From assembly GCA_024305745.1 (NCBI GenBank), contig JAHRBS010000002.1, positions 1,674,001 through 1,738,000 of the forward strand: a stretch of 64,000 bases of DNA, given 5' to 3'. Position 1 is the stretch's first letter. The number at the start of each line of letters is the position of its first letter. This document shows, in pieces, positions 1 to 11,492 of this stretch. Both the position numbers and the translations under genes were made by a program. The DNA is from Polyporus tsugae (taxonomy: Eukaryota; Basidiomycota; Agaricomycetes; Polyporales; Polyporaceae). The notes under the pieces were generated by a model, which saw only the letters and a list, made by a program, of their open reading frames with translations, searched no databases and was not told where the DNA came from.

Positions 1-1759
1 GTGGTCGTCTGTGAGTGAAAGTTTAAGCCGGGGCCCTGGAATCTGGATGCAAGCGCATCCCAAAACGGGTCGACTCCTTCCACGTGGGGTGCCTAATATA
101 GCCGTCAACTCACTGGTGCCTGGCGCTAGCTCCTTCGAAGAGAAATCTCCTACCTGGAAGCACGATGAAATCTATATTCGGGCATATTCTACACCAGCTA
201 AGTCGAATACCATGGTCTAAGTGGATGCGGCCACCGTTGGCCCGGAGTCTTGCCAAGTTCTGGGTAACTGCACAAATGCCGTTACTCAAAGTGACAAGGG
301 TGGCTACCATTTATTTCCCTTCGTTTCATCGAAAGTTGGAAGTTCAAGAGCACAGTACGAGCAGTGCTGGCAGAGCGGAAGTGAGCATGGCGCTACCTTC
401 ATGATCAAAACATATCGGCGTCCCGGGTAGGCTGAAAGTTCGCTGCAACGGCCGGTCATTAACACTATTCATCTATCCATAAGTAAGTATACCTACTGCG
501 GATTTTATCTGGATAGAACTTGATGAATTCTAGCTACTGTCAGTCTTCAGAGCAAGTCAGAGGGCTCTTTATGGCATCCTCCATTCCGTCCAACCCCACA
601 CTCGAACTTAGTCTGCCGCCTAAAGCAAGCCTGTGGGACAGAAAGATGACGAAACACACCCATTTGGTATTTGTCATGCGCTCATATCGCAGTTGAGCGT
701 GCCAATTCAGGCGTGCTGGTCGTATGACGCTCGGCAAGGCATGAACACTGGACGTGTTTCGAGTCAAAAGGAATGGAAGAGGGTGTGCGTGGAATTAGAT
801 GAACGCTGGACATGCGTATTGCCATTGGGGCGACGGGCTCTCTGTGAGCGTGGGTGGAAGGCTGGCTGAGGCTGGCTGAGCGTGTGCCAGTGAGACCCTG
901 AGCCGTCGTCGGAACTTAGGCGCGAGTGGCACGGACGCGCGCACGATGGAATCTGAAGAAGCGGATCTGAGATCGGAGACTGGATCTTCCGGATGGGCCG
1001 CAAAGCGCCAGGGAGCCGACGGGGACAGATTACATCCGGTGGCCCGGGCATTTAGCAGCGTCCAATTTTCCCAGATCCGCGCACGCTGTGCTATTTGTAA
1101 GTTTGCATACGCATCGTTCGTCCACCTGTATTTGGGAACGGGCGACGCACGACTGGGTTCGTGGGGCTGCGGAGTTGGTGCACCACGCCCAGGCGTCGGG
1201 GACGCGGCGGATGCGTGGATTGGATCTGCGCAGCTAATCAAATTCGGGGCGACGGCTAACCGGAATAGTGCGTGTCCGCCTCGGGGCACGATTTGATGGC
1301 GGCACTCGTGGCTCGGAGGCGAGGACGGCTGGAGTGTGCTGGCAGCGCGGGGCGGGGCTGGGTGGGCGTGGGCAGCGGGCAGCGGGAGGGGTGGCTCGGG
1401 GCGGGGAAGGGCGGGCGGGCGGGCGGGCGGAGAGGTGTTCGAGGGCGAGATAGGCTTTGGTGATCGAGAGCGTGCCGAGGGATATGCGACGTTGACAGAG
1501 GGCGAGCGTCTGTGGGGAGACGAACCTTGTCCAAGGCTGCAGCGGCAGGAGGCCGATTCCGCGCGGGCGCCCCTGTGTTGCAATTGGACCTCCTGTTCAG
1601 AGCTGCAGCTGCGGCCGCTCTCGCCTCGCATTCCGCTCCTTTGCCCCTATCCATCAGGATCGCCTCCCTCCCGCCTCGTTCTTCCGTCTACCTTACTGCA
1701 TTGTCTAACCACCACGTCCCCATATCTTACACCCTCCTAGTCTACCTTATCTTCTCGCC
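1..1759. other. Upstream region without a supportable gene
   Basis: I see no gene here that I can defend. Short open frames occur on both strands, but none shows a recognisable domain or a consistent exon chain. The right half (about 900-1750) becomes very GC-rich and then pyrimidine-rich towards the start codon at 1760, as expected of the promoter and 5' UTR of the downstream transcription-factor gene. The long minus-strand frame at 795-1631 is Pro/Ala/Arg/Ser-rich and looks like a by-product of this base composition. Confidence 0.5.
1401..1430 (+). repeat. G-rich (GCGG)n tract, possible G-quadruplex
   Basis: A run of G-tracts ending in five direct GCGG units lies about 330 bp upstream of the WC-2-like start codon. 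Four or more GGG tracts with one-base loops fit the usual G-quadruplex pattern on the plus strand. It may be part of a GC-rich core promoter; there is no evidence of function beyond composition. Confidence 0.5.
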
Positions 1760-4440
1760 ATGAGTTTTTTGGCCTCCCGCTACGACTCTCTTTCCCATCT
1801 TGACCTCCCCCACCATCCCCCGATCCACGCAGCCCACCCATCCCGCATCCCCATGCACGCCCTGCCCTCTTTCGACTCTCTCCCGCCCTCCTCCTTCTCT
1901 CCCGTCCCCTCAAGCTCTATGGTTTCCATCCAGTCCAACCCCGCCCATTCATCTCATGTCCCCGATCGCCCCCACTTCGGTCTGCCGAGAGTCGGTGAGA
2001 CGCGGTGTTGTGAGTTCGTCCCCATATGCCTCGCGATCGTTCATCGATCGAACTCGCCCTCCGAGCCATGTTCCGTTTCCATGCTTACTGACCGCCGTGA
2101 TCACCGTAGACTGGACCCTCCTCACTTCCGACTTGACCTTCCTCTACCTTGACCCCGTCCTCGCAAGCCACCTCGGCGAGCAGGCAGACTTGCTCATAGG
2201 CAAGCCCCTCCTAGCCTATGTTCATCCCGACGAGCAAGCATCAGCCAAGGCCGACCTCGGAGCGGTACTGGAGAGCCGGACATTGCACGGGAGTGTGACG
2301 CGGTGAGTGCTACGCTTTGTGGGGGTGGCAGCTTCTTTCTTACGCAGCCACCTTGGCCAGCGTCCGCTATTCTCGATTGTCGCGCGTCCGCAGACTCTTA
2401 GGGTACAATGGCCCCTCCCCGCAATGGATAGACGCCGACAAGGTTGCCGAGGACTCGAATTACATGGCCGTCGACATCGTCATCAACTACGCCGCCGACG
2501 AGTTGGTGCTTTGTTTCATCCACGCCGTAGTCGACCTCACACCACGCGACAACGACGAGCACAACAAAACGTGCTGGACAAACTGGTGCGGCACGGCCAG
2601 CATGGGCATGGAGCAGGTCCAGCTTCTATATGGCCGCTTACAGCACGCCTTCCCTCCACCGCCTACCATGTCACGCGTGTTTCAAATTCTTCTCAATCAG
2701 CCTAATAGGCCGTTGTGCTTGAGTTGGCCGCAGGAGCGCCCTGATGATCCCACCTCCAAAGACCTCGCGCGGCTCGCTGAGGACATCCAAATCACCAACA
2801 ACGGCACTGACGCCAAGACGAGCTGTACGCGCCGCTTTAAGGCATGTCAAATTACCGAGTTTACTATGGGTGATAAACGAGAAGTGGAGAGCATATTTAT
2901 TCCTCATGGTGCGCCGCCTCCTTCATTCTCGGTGCGCTTGACTCCTTACCCGAACTGCCCCAGGCGCCATTATATTCGCATGTCACAAAATCACTCCGTA
3001 CCCCCGTTCTAGCGTCGTTGGCGGCAATGGTATTCCACATCTAGGATACCATTCCAGCAGCTACGCCCCCCAAGGAAACGCCCAGTACTACGACTCGCAT
3101 CCTCAAAACCTCCCTCAGAACCCCCACAATCCTCACGTTTCTCCCCTTCCACCATACACATACAGTCCTCAGCCTCAGCCTCCCATGTCATCGTCGTCGT
3201 ACCCGCCCAACGCTTGGATGAGTATGGAGTCGTCGGGCTCGCCGAGCCAGTATGCGCACTGGGCCCCTAGCTCCCTCCCAAACGGTGCTCCTGTCAGCAG
3301 CATGCGCTCGTCATCATACTCCGCACCCCCGCCACCTTCAGCTCCGCAGCACCAATGGTCGTCGCAACAGGCTCCGTACTTGGAGACAGATTCCCCGGTC
3401 TCTCCGGACGGTCCTTCTGCCCCGAGCCCTGGAGGAATGTATCCCGCCTCCGCACCCCAGGAACAAGAAGATCAACCTCCGCCTTCCCCTCCAAGTGACC
3501 TGGTACCCGCACCAAGATCCGGACGGCGAAGTAACAGGGATCAATACGGGAACGGCGGACGTACCGCTGGCAACCCACCCGTGGGAATCACGAGGTGTGC
3601 GAGCTGTAAGGTGACTCATAGCCCAGAATGGCGGAAGGGTCCAAGTGGCAAGAAGGACCTCTGCAACGCGTAAGCGTCCATGTTGTTTAATGTCTGTACG
3701 ACGTTTCGCTTACGTCTTGTTGGTGTCCCAGGTGCGGCCTGCGCTTTGCGAGGTCTCGGGCGAAAAAGGAAGGCGGCAACCAACGTCGCCGGACGAAAGA
3801 CCGCACGATGAGCACGTTGTCGACGAAGCCCGACCCGTCACCCTCCGCGTCTCCCGTGAGTGCCTCGTACTCGACCATGCGGCGAGGAAGCTACTTCGAA
3901 GAAGGCTCCTTTCTCTCCACGTCTTCGGCCGGTTCAGGGTCCGGGAACGACAGCTTCTCGCATGGCCAAACCTTCGATGGCATGACGCCGTCGCCTTCAC
4001 CGCCATCCGGCGGTATGCACTACGTCTCAGGACACACTTTGGGCTACAACCCGTCCCCTATGCAAGCCGACCGACCCGGCTTTGGCGGACACAGCCAGTA
4101 CTACCTTCCGCCTCCGCAATCTGGGTACCCCCAGTCGGGCGCGCATCACGTACCCTCGAACGGGCACCACCCTCTGGCTCCGGCGCGGCTGGACCCAATC
4201 GTGCCCTTCCCCAGTCGGCTTTCGCCGCTCATCTCCCCTTCGTCACCCATGTCCAACTCGCCGCTCAGCGCAGGGCTTTCCTCCGCTGGGCTGTCCTCCG
4301 CGTCTTACGAGCGGGACAAACGTCACGACAGGGAGGCCGAGCACCTTATGATGGCGGCGCAGTCTCCGCTCGGGCCAGAGCACACGTACCGCATGCCGAA
4401 GCAGACTGGCTACATGGCGCGTGAGGCCGGGCCATTCTAA
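1760..4440 (+). CDS. wc-2: WC-2-like PAS/GATA zinc-finger transcription factor
   Basis: Predicted partner of the blue-light receptor WC-1 in the white-collar complex, acting in the nucleus on light-responsive promoters. Five exons can be joined in phase (1760-1994, 2110-2302, 2361-2908, 3045-3669, 3732-4440), giving 2310 nt and about 769 residues; the total divides by three, which supports the joins. The 2908/3045 join is the least certain. A PAS domain follows a Pro/Ser/His-rich N terminus (roughly residues 79-200). One GATA finger of the C-X2-C-X18-C-X2-C type, with the 18-residue loop typical of white-collar proteins, begins near residue 510; the last intron splits its second CNAC half. 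No LOV signature (GRNCRFLQ-like) is visible, so this is WC-2 rather than WC-1. The C-terminal third is Ser/Pro/Gly/Tyr-rich and disordered. A different PAS-GATA regulator is possible. Confidence 0.85.
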
Positions 4441-4839
4441 GCCACGGGCTCTCCCCGTCCCGTCCGAGTTGCGACACCTCGCCTTCTAACCTAATCGTCC
4501 CCTATCTTAATCCGCCTGTTGTCACACGTTTGCATTTTTCTCTTCCTTCGCACGAAATCCGTTCCCCACCCTCGATTGTTTTTGGATCGGTGTATTGTCT
4601 TTGTTGTCGTGCCCCCGTTACATCTCTCAACCTCCAGTGTAGCGCTCACATGTCTGGCGGCCGTCCGTCCACTTTGGCTTTCGTACCCCTTTGACGGTAT
4701 TTATCCGCTGTATCCGCAACCATTCCCATCTATAAGTACGCATTCCGTATACTCGAGTCATGATAAGATCCCGCATCCGGCACTCCCTGGAACCCTACAT
4801 TTCGCTCTAGTCCTATTAGTTCTCATGCCTAGTCGTGTA

Positions 4840-5547
4840 CTATAATAATCCTCGCCAAGTATGGTAGATGTTGTCCCCGTCCATCTTCTCCCAAGCATGT
4901 GCGTGCGCGCCGTACCGCCCGTCTGGCGCACGAGCTCCCAGGAGCATTTTCAAGTTCATCTTGGCAAGGTGGGCGTCTCCACCGACATGTACCCTGAAAC
5001 CTCGGAAGGAATGGGGGGAGTTGTTCTCTTCGCCTCCTTTGCCTTTTCCCTTAGGGCGCTGGCGATTTCCGGGGGTGGTGGGGGATCGAGGGATCTTGTT
5101 GGTCCAGCGATGCGCCGGTACGCGTTACGGCATGTGTGCGACCCCCCACACGCCTGGCGCGCGCACGGCGGTAGCACCGGGCACCGGTGTACCGTGTCGC
5201 TCAAGAAGTTTAGCTGCTTCCCTCAGTGCTGCTGCGGCGAAGACGCGTGCGGTCAGTCCACCTTGATGATAGGGTGCGGAGAACGTTCATGCGGTGTATG
5301 ACGTTTGCGGGTCGGTTAGGCAGAGGTTTCAAGTCTTTTGCCGGAGAAGACGCGTCGTGTGGAGCCTGTGTGCACATTGTACATCGGGGTGCTCGAACAC
5401 CTGCTTGGCAGGCTTAAGCTTCTCGCGCCATGTCATGCACGGCCGCCCGGCCGCCGCGATAGAGTGGGTATAGGTGGATCCGGCGACAGGCGGTGGGAGA
5501 TCGGTGGACAGGCATAGAACGCGCATTAAAATGCTAGGTGGATTCAC
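4840..5547 (-). CDS. Unrecognised small protein gene (multi-exon)
   Basis: I do not recognise the family. Reading the minus strand, three segments look coding. One contains TWREKLKPAKQ (around 5400-5440), a second a helix-like stretch with ALREAAKLLERHG (about 5180-5240), and a third, ending at a TAG at 4840-4842, contains NLKMLLGARAPDGRYGAHAH. The first two join in phase across an intron with a GTGCAC donor and a CTGAC branch site 20 nt before CAG. Between the second and third the frame is unchanged except for one TAA near 5130, so either a short intron (GTAACG...AAG) or a lesion must be assumed. The start is uncertain; the ATG at 5547 opens the first segment. The gene would be convergent with wc-2 and divergent from sds22 (about 250 bp apart). 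Confidence 0.4.
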
Positions 5548-5800
5548 CCGCGGCCGAGGTTGTTTGAGCGGCGGGCGCGGTCTCGCGATCGGCGACAGTG
5601 GCCCCTGCAGTCCGGTGGTGGCGCGCGTGCGAGACGCGTCGCGACGCGTCTAATGAGATGAAATCACGTGCAGGGGGCGGTAGCTCGATCAGAGGAGGCG
5701 CAGACCCCGGATTCGACTCATCCGCGACCTTATCTGGACGCATTTCACTCTGTTCTGGTCACTAAGCTCGAGTTGTTAAAGCACTTCAGGTCGATCTAGC

Positions 5801-7382
5801 ATGAGCCAAGCGGGTACGACTCCAGAGGACAACAACGCTGCAGTGGACTCCTCGAGCGACGCGCTGAGGTCTGCTGTGGCTGTTCCGGCAGAAACTCCGT
5901 CCGTTCTTGTTCTCTCGTGATACCGTGGATGACGGGCCTCATGTATTTTTGTGCATAGGGTGAAGGTTACACGAGTAGAGGTCGTTCGCCATCCCGCGGA
6001 TGCGGAGGGTTCGAGCGGCGAAGAGGATGAGGGTGAGGACGAGGACGAGGCGATCGAGGATTCGCAGATCCTAGAGGACCTGCCAGACGAGACGGAGGTA
6101 CGCAAACACGTTGCTTGCGCAATGAGATAATCTCCTTCCGCTCACAAATGAGCCAGGACGTCGAGCTCATCCACTCCCGCCTCAATTCCAATGGCATTGG
6201 CAAGCTCGGCCTCCCGCGTTTCGGCGCACATCTCAAGCGACTCTGTCTCCGGCAGAACCTCATCTCGCACTTGGACCCGGAGGTGTTCGGGGCGTTGACG
6301 GCGCTCGAAGATCTCGACTTCTACGATAATAAGATCAAACACGTCGGGACGGCGCTGAACACGATGGCGAACCTCACGTGAGTGGCACCGCTCGTCTCCC
6401 TGTCGTGCACGAGCTTAGGGAGGCGTGCTCAGCACGTTGGATCTGTCCTTCAATCTGATCAAGCACATCCCGGAGGAGCTCGAAACCCACCTGACCTCAC
6501 TGAAGACGATATTCTTCGTGCAGAACCGCATATCGCACATCGCGAACCTCAGCGGGCTCGCTGCGACTCTAAGAAGTCTCGAGCTTGGCGGTAATCGGCT
6601 TCGAGTGAGGTCCACGTGTTTCTCACATGCCAAGTACGCTCACGTTTTCTCACCATCTGAAGAAACTAGAAGGTCTGGAAGCGGTTGTTAATTTGGAGGA
6701 ATTGTGGGTGGGTAAGAACAAGATCGCGAAGCTGGAGGTACGTTGAGCGGGGGTATAACGTCCACAAGAGTGGGCGTTGACCGTTTCTCTGCAGAATATC
6801 GATACCCTCAAGAAGCTGCGCATCTTGTCAATCCAGTCGAATCGCATCACAAAAATAGAAGGGCTTGAGAGTCTCGAGAACCTGGAGGAGTTCTATATCA
6901 GCCACAATGGTGTACAGCGAATAGAGGGCCTGGAGAACAATGTAGAGCCACCTAGACCCTCTCATCTCTACGCATTTTAGTTGACACGTTGCCACAGGTG
7001 AAACTCCGAACAATTGACCTAGGAAATAATTTCGTAGAGCGGCTGGAAGGAGTCTCCCATCTCACGAAGCTGGAGGAGTTGTGGGTAAGTTTCTATACTT
7101 CATATGGTACTTTCGGTTGCCTATGTGTCGCTGCAGATCAACGACAACAAGATCACGACGCTGCAGGATATTGAGCCGCAGCTCAAGCACATCGAGACGC
7201 TAGAGACGATCTACCTGGAACGGAATCCCGTACAAGCAAGTGAGGGAGCCGCCTATCGCAGGAAATTGATCCTCCTCCTCCCTCAAATACAGCAACTCGA
7301 CGCTACGTATGTATCCTCGTTATCCGCTGTTTTTATCGGTACTTATGCCATTTCCAGGTATGTGAAGCAGTTTCCAGCATAA
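5801..7382 (+). CDS. sds22: Protein phosphatase 1 regulatory subunit Sds22
   Basis: Leucine-rich-repeat protein that binds the catalytic subunit of type 1 protein phosphatase and controls its maturation and mitotic function. After an acidic N terminus (runs of Glu/Asp around 6010-6090) the exons encode about eleven consecutive short LRRs of the SDS22 class (about 22 residues, pattern LxxLxLxxNxIxxIxxL), e.g. LRILSIQSNRITKIEGLE and LEEFYISHNGVQRIEGLE, then a C-terminal cap. The protein ends KQFPA and TAA at 7380-7382. At least seven short introns interrupt the gene; several fall at equivalent places in the repeats. The start is the first ATG (MSQAG) after a pyrimidine-poor leader. Repeat type, order and cap make the identification firm. 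Confidence 0.9.
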
Positions 7383-8069
7383 CCGCCCGATGTATTCTCG
7401 CCTCGGCGGGGAGCTCGGACGTAATGGAGCACTCAGCCGACTATCTGCGCTCTCCACCACCTCGTCGTTCCTTCTACCACTACACCACACACTGCCACAC
7501 AAGTACTGTACATCAGATCATCCAGGGACTCGATCGAGTTTGCGCACACCGATCGAGGTCGAGCGAATCTCAATGATGCACCGCGCGATCGTTCCACGAT
7601 TTACGATTCGCGTTGCTGATCCCACAGCTCGCGCGGGGTCGCACTTGCTTTCTTTTGCGGCCTGTGTACGGCCCCGAGATGCCGCCGGGGGGCGGGGGAG
7701 CTGGAATGTGCGATATACTCGATGTAGGTAGTTCGACTGGCCCGGATCTTTCCCTTAGCGTCATCTCGCAGGCTTCGATGACATGTCGTGGGGGTGACGA
7801 CAGCAAACACATACGCAGGATCAGCCAGCCAGCGGGTACAGAGTCATGTTGACTCTTCGGAAATGAATTTGAGTCGGGGAGGAGCCGCTGTGGAAAACGA
7901 GGAGAGATTCGGACAGTTGCAGTTAAGCTGGGACGCGCGACGCGGTAGACACGCGTCGCGTTGTTTGTGCGTGTTTTGCGGGAGCCTCAATCGCTTACGG
8001 ACACCTCCGCCAACACGTGAGCGCGTCTCTTGCTTCCTGCACTCACCGTCTGCCTCGCCCTTCCCGCCC
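7383..8069. other. Intergenic region between sds22 and the CCDC174-like gene
   Basis: 687 bp with no supportable gene. It must hold the sds22 3' end and the promoter/5' UTR of the next gene. Short overlapping frames on both strands have no family resemblance. Confidence 0.6.
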
Positions 8070-9452
8070 ATGACTCCCAAGGACAAAGCCCGCGCCGCTG
8101 GCATCAGTGCCAGTTCATTCATGGACCTCGGTGCGGAGCTCGAGAAGCAGAAACAGGAGTTCGCCAAGAATAGAGCTGCCCGTAAGCCCGTCGGACGTTT
8201 GGAAGGCCCGGTCAAGGTACGCCCATATCTCGTCCATCATGAATGTCGCGAGGATCGTGCTCACATCTGAAACAGAGGGTGGCGAAATGGGCGAAGCAGA
8301 ACGCAGGCGTGCAGGACCGCGCCGCGCGGGATGCCGTATTCGAAGAGCCGGGCAGGGCCTCCTACGAGGACAGCCGCGTGGTGTTGGAGCGCAAGGTGAA
8401 GAAATACGAGCTGCTGAAGAAGGGAAAGACCGGGGGATACTCGGATAAGCAGTACGGCGAGCTGCTGGTGGATGTGAGTGCGTCTCCACTGCATGCAGCT
8501 GTCCTGTCTGCTCATCCGAGGCGTGGCGGCAGTTTGAACAGAAGTACAACGACCATTACGAGTCCGACAGCGATGAGGTCGATGAGTCATTAACCCTCCC
8601 CGTCGCCCCTCAAGATGCGGAGGATGACCCTCTCGTTGAATATGTCGACGACCTGGGACGGACACGGACTGTTCGGCGTTCGCAGGTTCCCCGCGACGTT
8701 CCTGCCTCCAGGAACGAGGGTGAAGATTTCGGGTGCGTACACCGCGCTTCCTCCCAGTATAGACTGCCCATTAACGTTTTCACCCCATGCCAGTTCTGAC
8801 GCAATTTGTAAGTACATTTGAACCATCTAATCCGTGCCCAATTTGACGGTCGTCAGACAATCCCGTGGATCACTTTCCCGTCTACGAACATAGCCTTGAA
8901 CGTCAAGCGCAGATTCTGGCGGACGCCGCAGAAAGCCCTATCAACGTCTACTACGACTCCTCACGGGAAATCCGCGACCAGGCTGCCGGAGCCTACAAGT
9001 TATCCCACGACCCGACTCGCCGTGGTGTGGAGAAGGGGGAGCTTGACGACAGGCGGGAAGAGACGACGATCGCACGACAGGAGGCCGGGGCTCAGGATGG
9101 GCGCGTCGAAGGCATGCGAGCAGATGAAGCGTCGGGATCTGCCCCTGCAAGAAGTATTGCGATGGAGAAACGAAAGCGCGAGTTAGAGGAGCGGAAGAAG
9201 CAGCTGGAGGCCAGGAAGAGGAAGAAGACAGGCAAGGAAGGGCAGACGGCGCAAGAGTCGTCGGCGTCCTCAACCAAACCTGTTACACCTGTGTCAGCGG
9301 TTGCTGCCAGCCCATTACCATTACCTGGTTCGGAAGCAAAGGGAGCAGCGCAGAAGGGGACATCTACCAAAAAGGACCGGCCTCGCGCTCCGCCACCCAA
9401 TGCCGCGGATGCGTTCCTTGCCCAGCTAGAACAGGATATGCTGAAGCGTTAG
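8070..9452 (+). CDS. CCDC174-family coiled-coil protein
   Basis: Homologue of the eukaryotic CCDC174 family, nuclear proteins linked to RNA processing and the exon-junction machinery. Order of conserved blocks: an N-terminal SASSFMDLGAELEKQKQEF segment, then WAKQNAGVQDRAARDA, then an acidic region, then VEYVDDLGRTRT, a central block with VYEHSLERQAQIL, and a highly charged Lys/Arg/Glu coiled coil with ELEERKKQLEARKRKK, ending EQDMLKR. The same blocks occur in the same order in animal CCDC174 (WSKQN.GVSNRAEKDA and YVDSLGR). Four or five short introns; the first interrupts the frame just after RLEGPVK (about 8216). Start: first ATG of the open frame with MTPKDKARAAG. The animal C-terminal tail is shorter or absent here. 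Confidence 0.8.
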
Positions 9453-9870
9453 ACTTGACTACGGCCTTCAGGTTAGCCCATTTCGTCACATATATGCGTA
9501 CATACTCTAACTCTAATCACACCCCCGCTTCTCATAGAAGGCGCATCGGACATAGCAAGCCATACCTCCCTCCTGCTGGCACGTACTCAACGCGCGCTAT
9601 TCATCACCCCCTAGTTGAAGTTTTTCGCCTTCTCCCGTTCTTCATTCGCCTTCCTCATCAAACCTTTCGTTGGTTCGCAACACTTGCAGCGCCGGATCTC
9701 CCGCCGTGTATCGCGGGAGTAGGCCAGCCTTGCTTCCTCACCTTTCCCGAGGGCTCCAATTGATGCTCTCGGACCGTCGGCCCACCTGAACGATGCTTGC
9801 CCCTTTCGAACGAAGGTTCGGCCTATTCGTACATCGTGTCTCAAACGTCAGGCATCGGGGTTTCCTCGTC
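9453..9870. other. Gap between convergent transcripts
   Basis: 418 bp holding the 3' UTR of the CCDC174-like gene; pyrimidine-rich with no credible coding frame. Confidence 0.5.
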
Positions 9871-10368
9871 TCACAACACAAGCTCGTTGCGAAGGTACTC
9901 CGGCGTGTGCAGGAGCATTCTCCCCAAGTGCTTCTCGTCGGCGGAGAGGATCTGGTGGGGATGGGGTTGACGCAAGGAATAGTACGCGGGCGGATGCCGA
10001 GGCTGTCGCAGAGGGAGTGTGTGGAGTGAAGAGCTTGTCATACCCGGGAAACGAGGGGTCCTTCCTTGACACCAAACCCAGGCGAGTCGCTCGCGAACTA
10101 TTCTACTCCCGTGCATGGGCACGAAGCCCGACTGCCATCTCGTCTGCTGCACTGACCTGTGGCGACGCACGGATAGTGACAATGGCTCAGCACGACTACG
10201 GAGCGCAGCCCGCTCCCGGCCTGATCGGTGATCTCTCGCGCGGGCTCGTCAACCACCCAACGTATGGATCGTCACATTTTTCGCCACAGCCAATGTCGAG
10301 AAGCAGTATCACACATACAGCGGGAATGACTTTGGCGGAGCTGAACGGACGTTCATCCGAGTAAACAT
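9871..10368 (-). CDS. Possible small four-exon gene, product unknown
   Basis: I do not recognise the protein. An ATG at 10366-10368 opens an Arg-rich segment (MFTRMNVRSAPPKSFPL) that could be a mitochondrial presequence. It runs into a perfect GTATGT donor and joins in phase, across CACAG at about 10158, to a segment containing TRWQSGFVPMHG. The last segment ends HLGRMLLHTPEYLRNELVL with TGA at 9871-9873. Between them the choice of splice sites, and hence frame (FPGYDKLFTPHTP or FPGMTSSSL), is open. The tail reads like real protein and the first donor is consensus, but without homologues this stays a suggestion. It would be co-directional with the MoaD gene upstream. Confidence 0.3.
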
Positions 10369-10692
10369 CGTGAACCTCACAGACGATCGGGACCATAGAA
10401 GGGCCTCATAGAGGATATAGTGTGTTTGGGTTACGGAGTGTTGCTAGAGGTGGTCGCGGAGAAGCTAGTCGTGCATGCATGATCCGACTGCATCTGATGT
10501 CAAGAGTCCTTTGCTTGCTGCTCTCGATGATGTGGGAAGGGGTAAAGATGATAGCGTACTAGCCTATGTGGGCGTTCATCCCAAACCTGACTTTTACACG
10601 ATATACCCATTGTACAGTGTTCTCGTCCACATCTTGGTACAGGTTCGAAGTCGGTTTATAGCCACATGTTCCCCTTTGAATTTGAATCTTGA
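10369..10692. other. Short gap without a gene
   Basis: 324 bp containing the 3' end region of the MoaD gene; I see no coding signal that is better than chance. Confidence 0.4.
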
Positions 10693-11073
10693 TCACCCGC
10701 CTGATACTGGACAAATAACGGCAACCTCCTCCCCGCCATGAAGGGTCACTTGGGTGGGGTCCTCAACCATCTCCGCGTCCACCGCCCACTGGCTCTTCTC
10801 CAATACCGAGGCCAGCGACGTGTTTGGATGGCGCGCAGTCAACAGCCCAGCGAGCTGTGTCAGAGGAAGGCCTAGTAAACACCGTCCTCGCGTGAATAAA
10901 CATGGCCCTGCATGACCGTCGAGGCATAGCTAGCTCGATCGAGAGGAGAGCATACCAGCTGCTTCACCATTCTCGCTCTTGGGCAGTACGATCTCCTCGG
11001 TGGTCAACCCGGTTTCAGTGGACGCCGCAGCGAAATACAGCACGGTGATCGATGGCGCGCGAGGAGCAGTCAT
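10693..11073 (-). CDS. MOCS2A: Molybdopterin synthase sulfur-carrier subunit (MoaD/MOCS2A)
   Basis: Small ubiquitin-fold protein whose C-terminal Gly-Gly is thiocarboxylated and donates sulfur to precursor Z to form molybdopterin in the cytosol; needed for nitrate reductase, sulfite oxidase and xanthine dehydrogenase. Two exons, 11073-10956 (118 nt) and 10871-10693 (179 nt), total 297 nt, giving 98 residues, which is normal for the family. The N terminus has SITVLYFAAASTETGL, matching the beta1/helix of MoaD. The C terminus has HGGEEVAVICPVSGG followed by TGA, with the terminal Gly-Gly intact. The intron is bounded by GTATGC and TTTACTAG. No other molybdenum-cofactor gene is visible in the window. 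Each exon is too short to show up as a long open frame. Confidence 0.85.
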
Positions 11074-11492
11074 CGCGATGCGAAGTCAAGGTGCATCTTT
11101 AGGCAATCTGCGCCGGCCTCGCACTTCTTATTATCGTGTACGTATGGCCATCTTCGGGAACGACGGGCATGGACCGCTGCATACCATTGCAATATTGTAC
11201 CTCTGTTATGTCCCTTCCTGTATCACCGAGTGCACTGCAGAAGGCTCGCACTTCGATCGCAGCTCCAACTGATATGCAACAGTACTTATCATGACGTGTC
11301 GTAACAAATCGTAAGTCCCGAGTACCGTCCCTCCCAGAGCGACACAGTCCCAAGCAAACATACACACACGGCACGACCAACCTCAGGACGCATCCCATCC
11401 AATCCCGACGCGCCCGCGACCATCAGGACCCACCCCACATTCCGTGCATACACCCACACCCGACCACCGCCTCGACATTCGACACGTAATAC
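11074..11492. other. Intergenic region upstream of MOCS2A
   Basis: 419 bp between two co-directional minus-strand genes. It should contain the MOCS2A promoter and the 3' end of the CS-domain gene. No coding signal. Confidence 0.5.

Noticed and set aside
795..1631. 278-codon minus-strand open frame upstream of wc-2
   Set aside because: Pro/Ala/Ser/Arg-rich throughout, no domain, and it lies in the GC-rich promoter of wc-2; open frames of this kind are common in such composition.
10185..10364. Plus-strand reading with EKQYHTYSGNDFGGAERTFI-like sequence
   Set aside because: Protein-like by eye, but no start, splice sites or homologous family; it is antisense to the better-supported minus-strand exon with a GTATGT donor.
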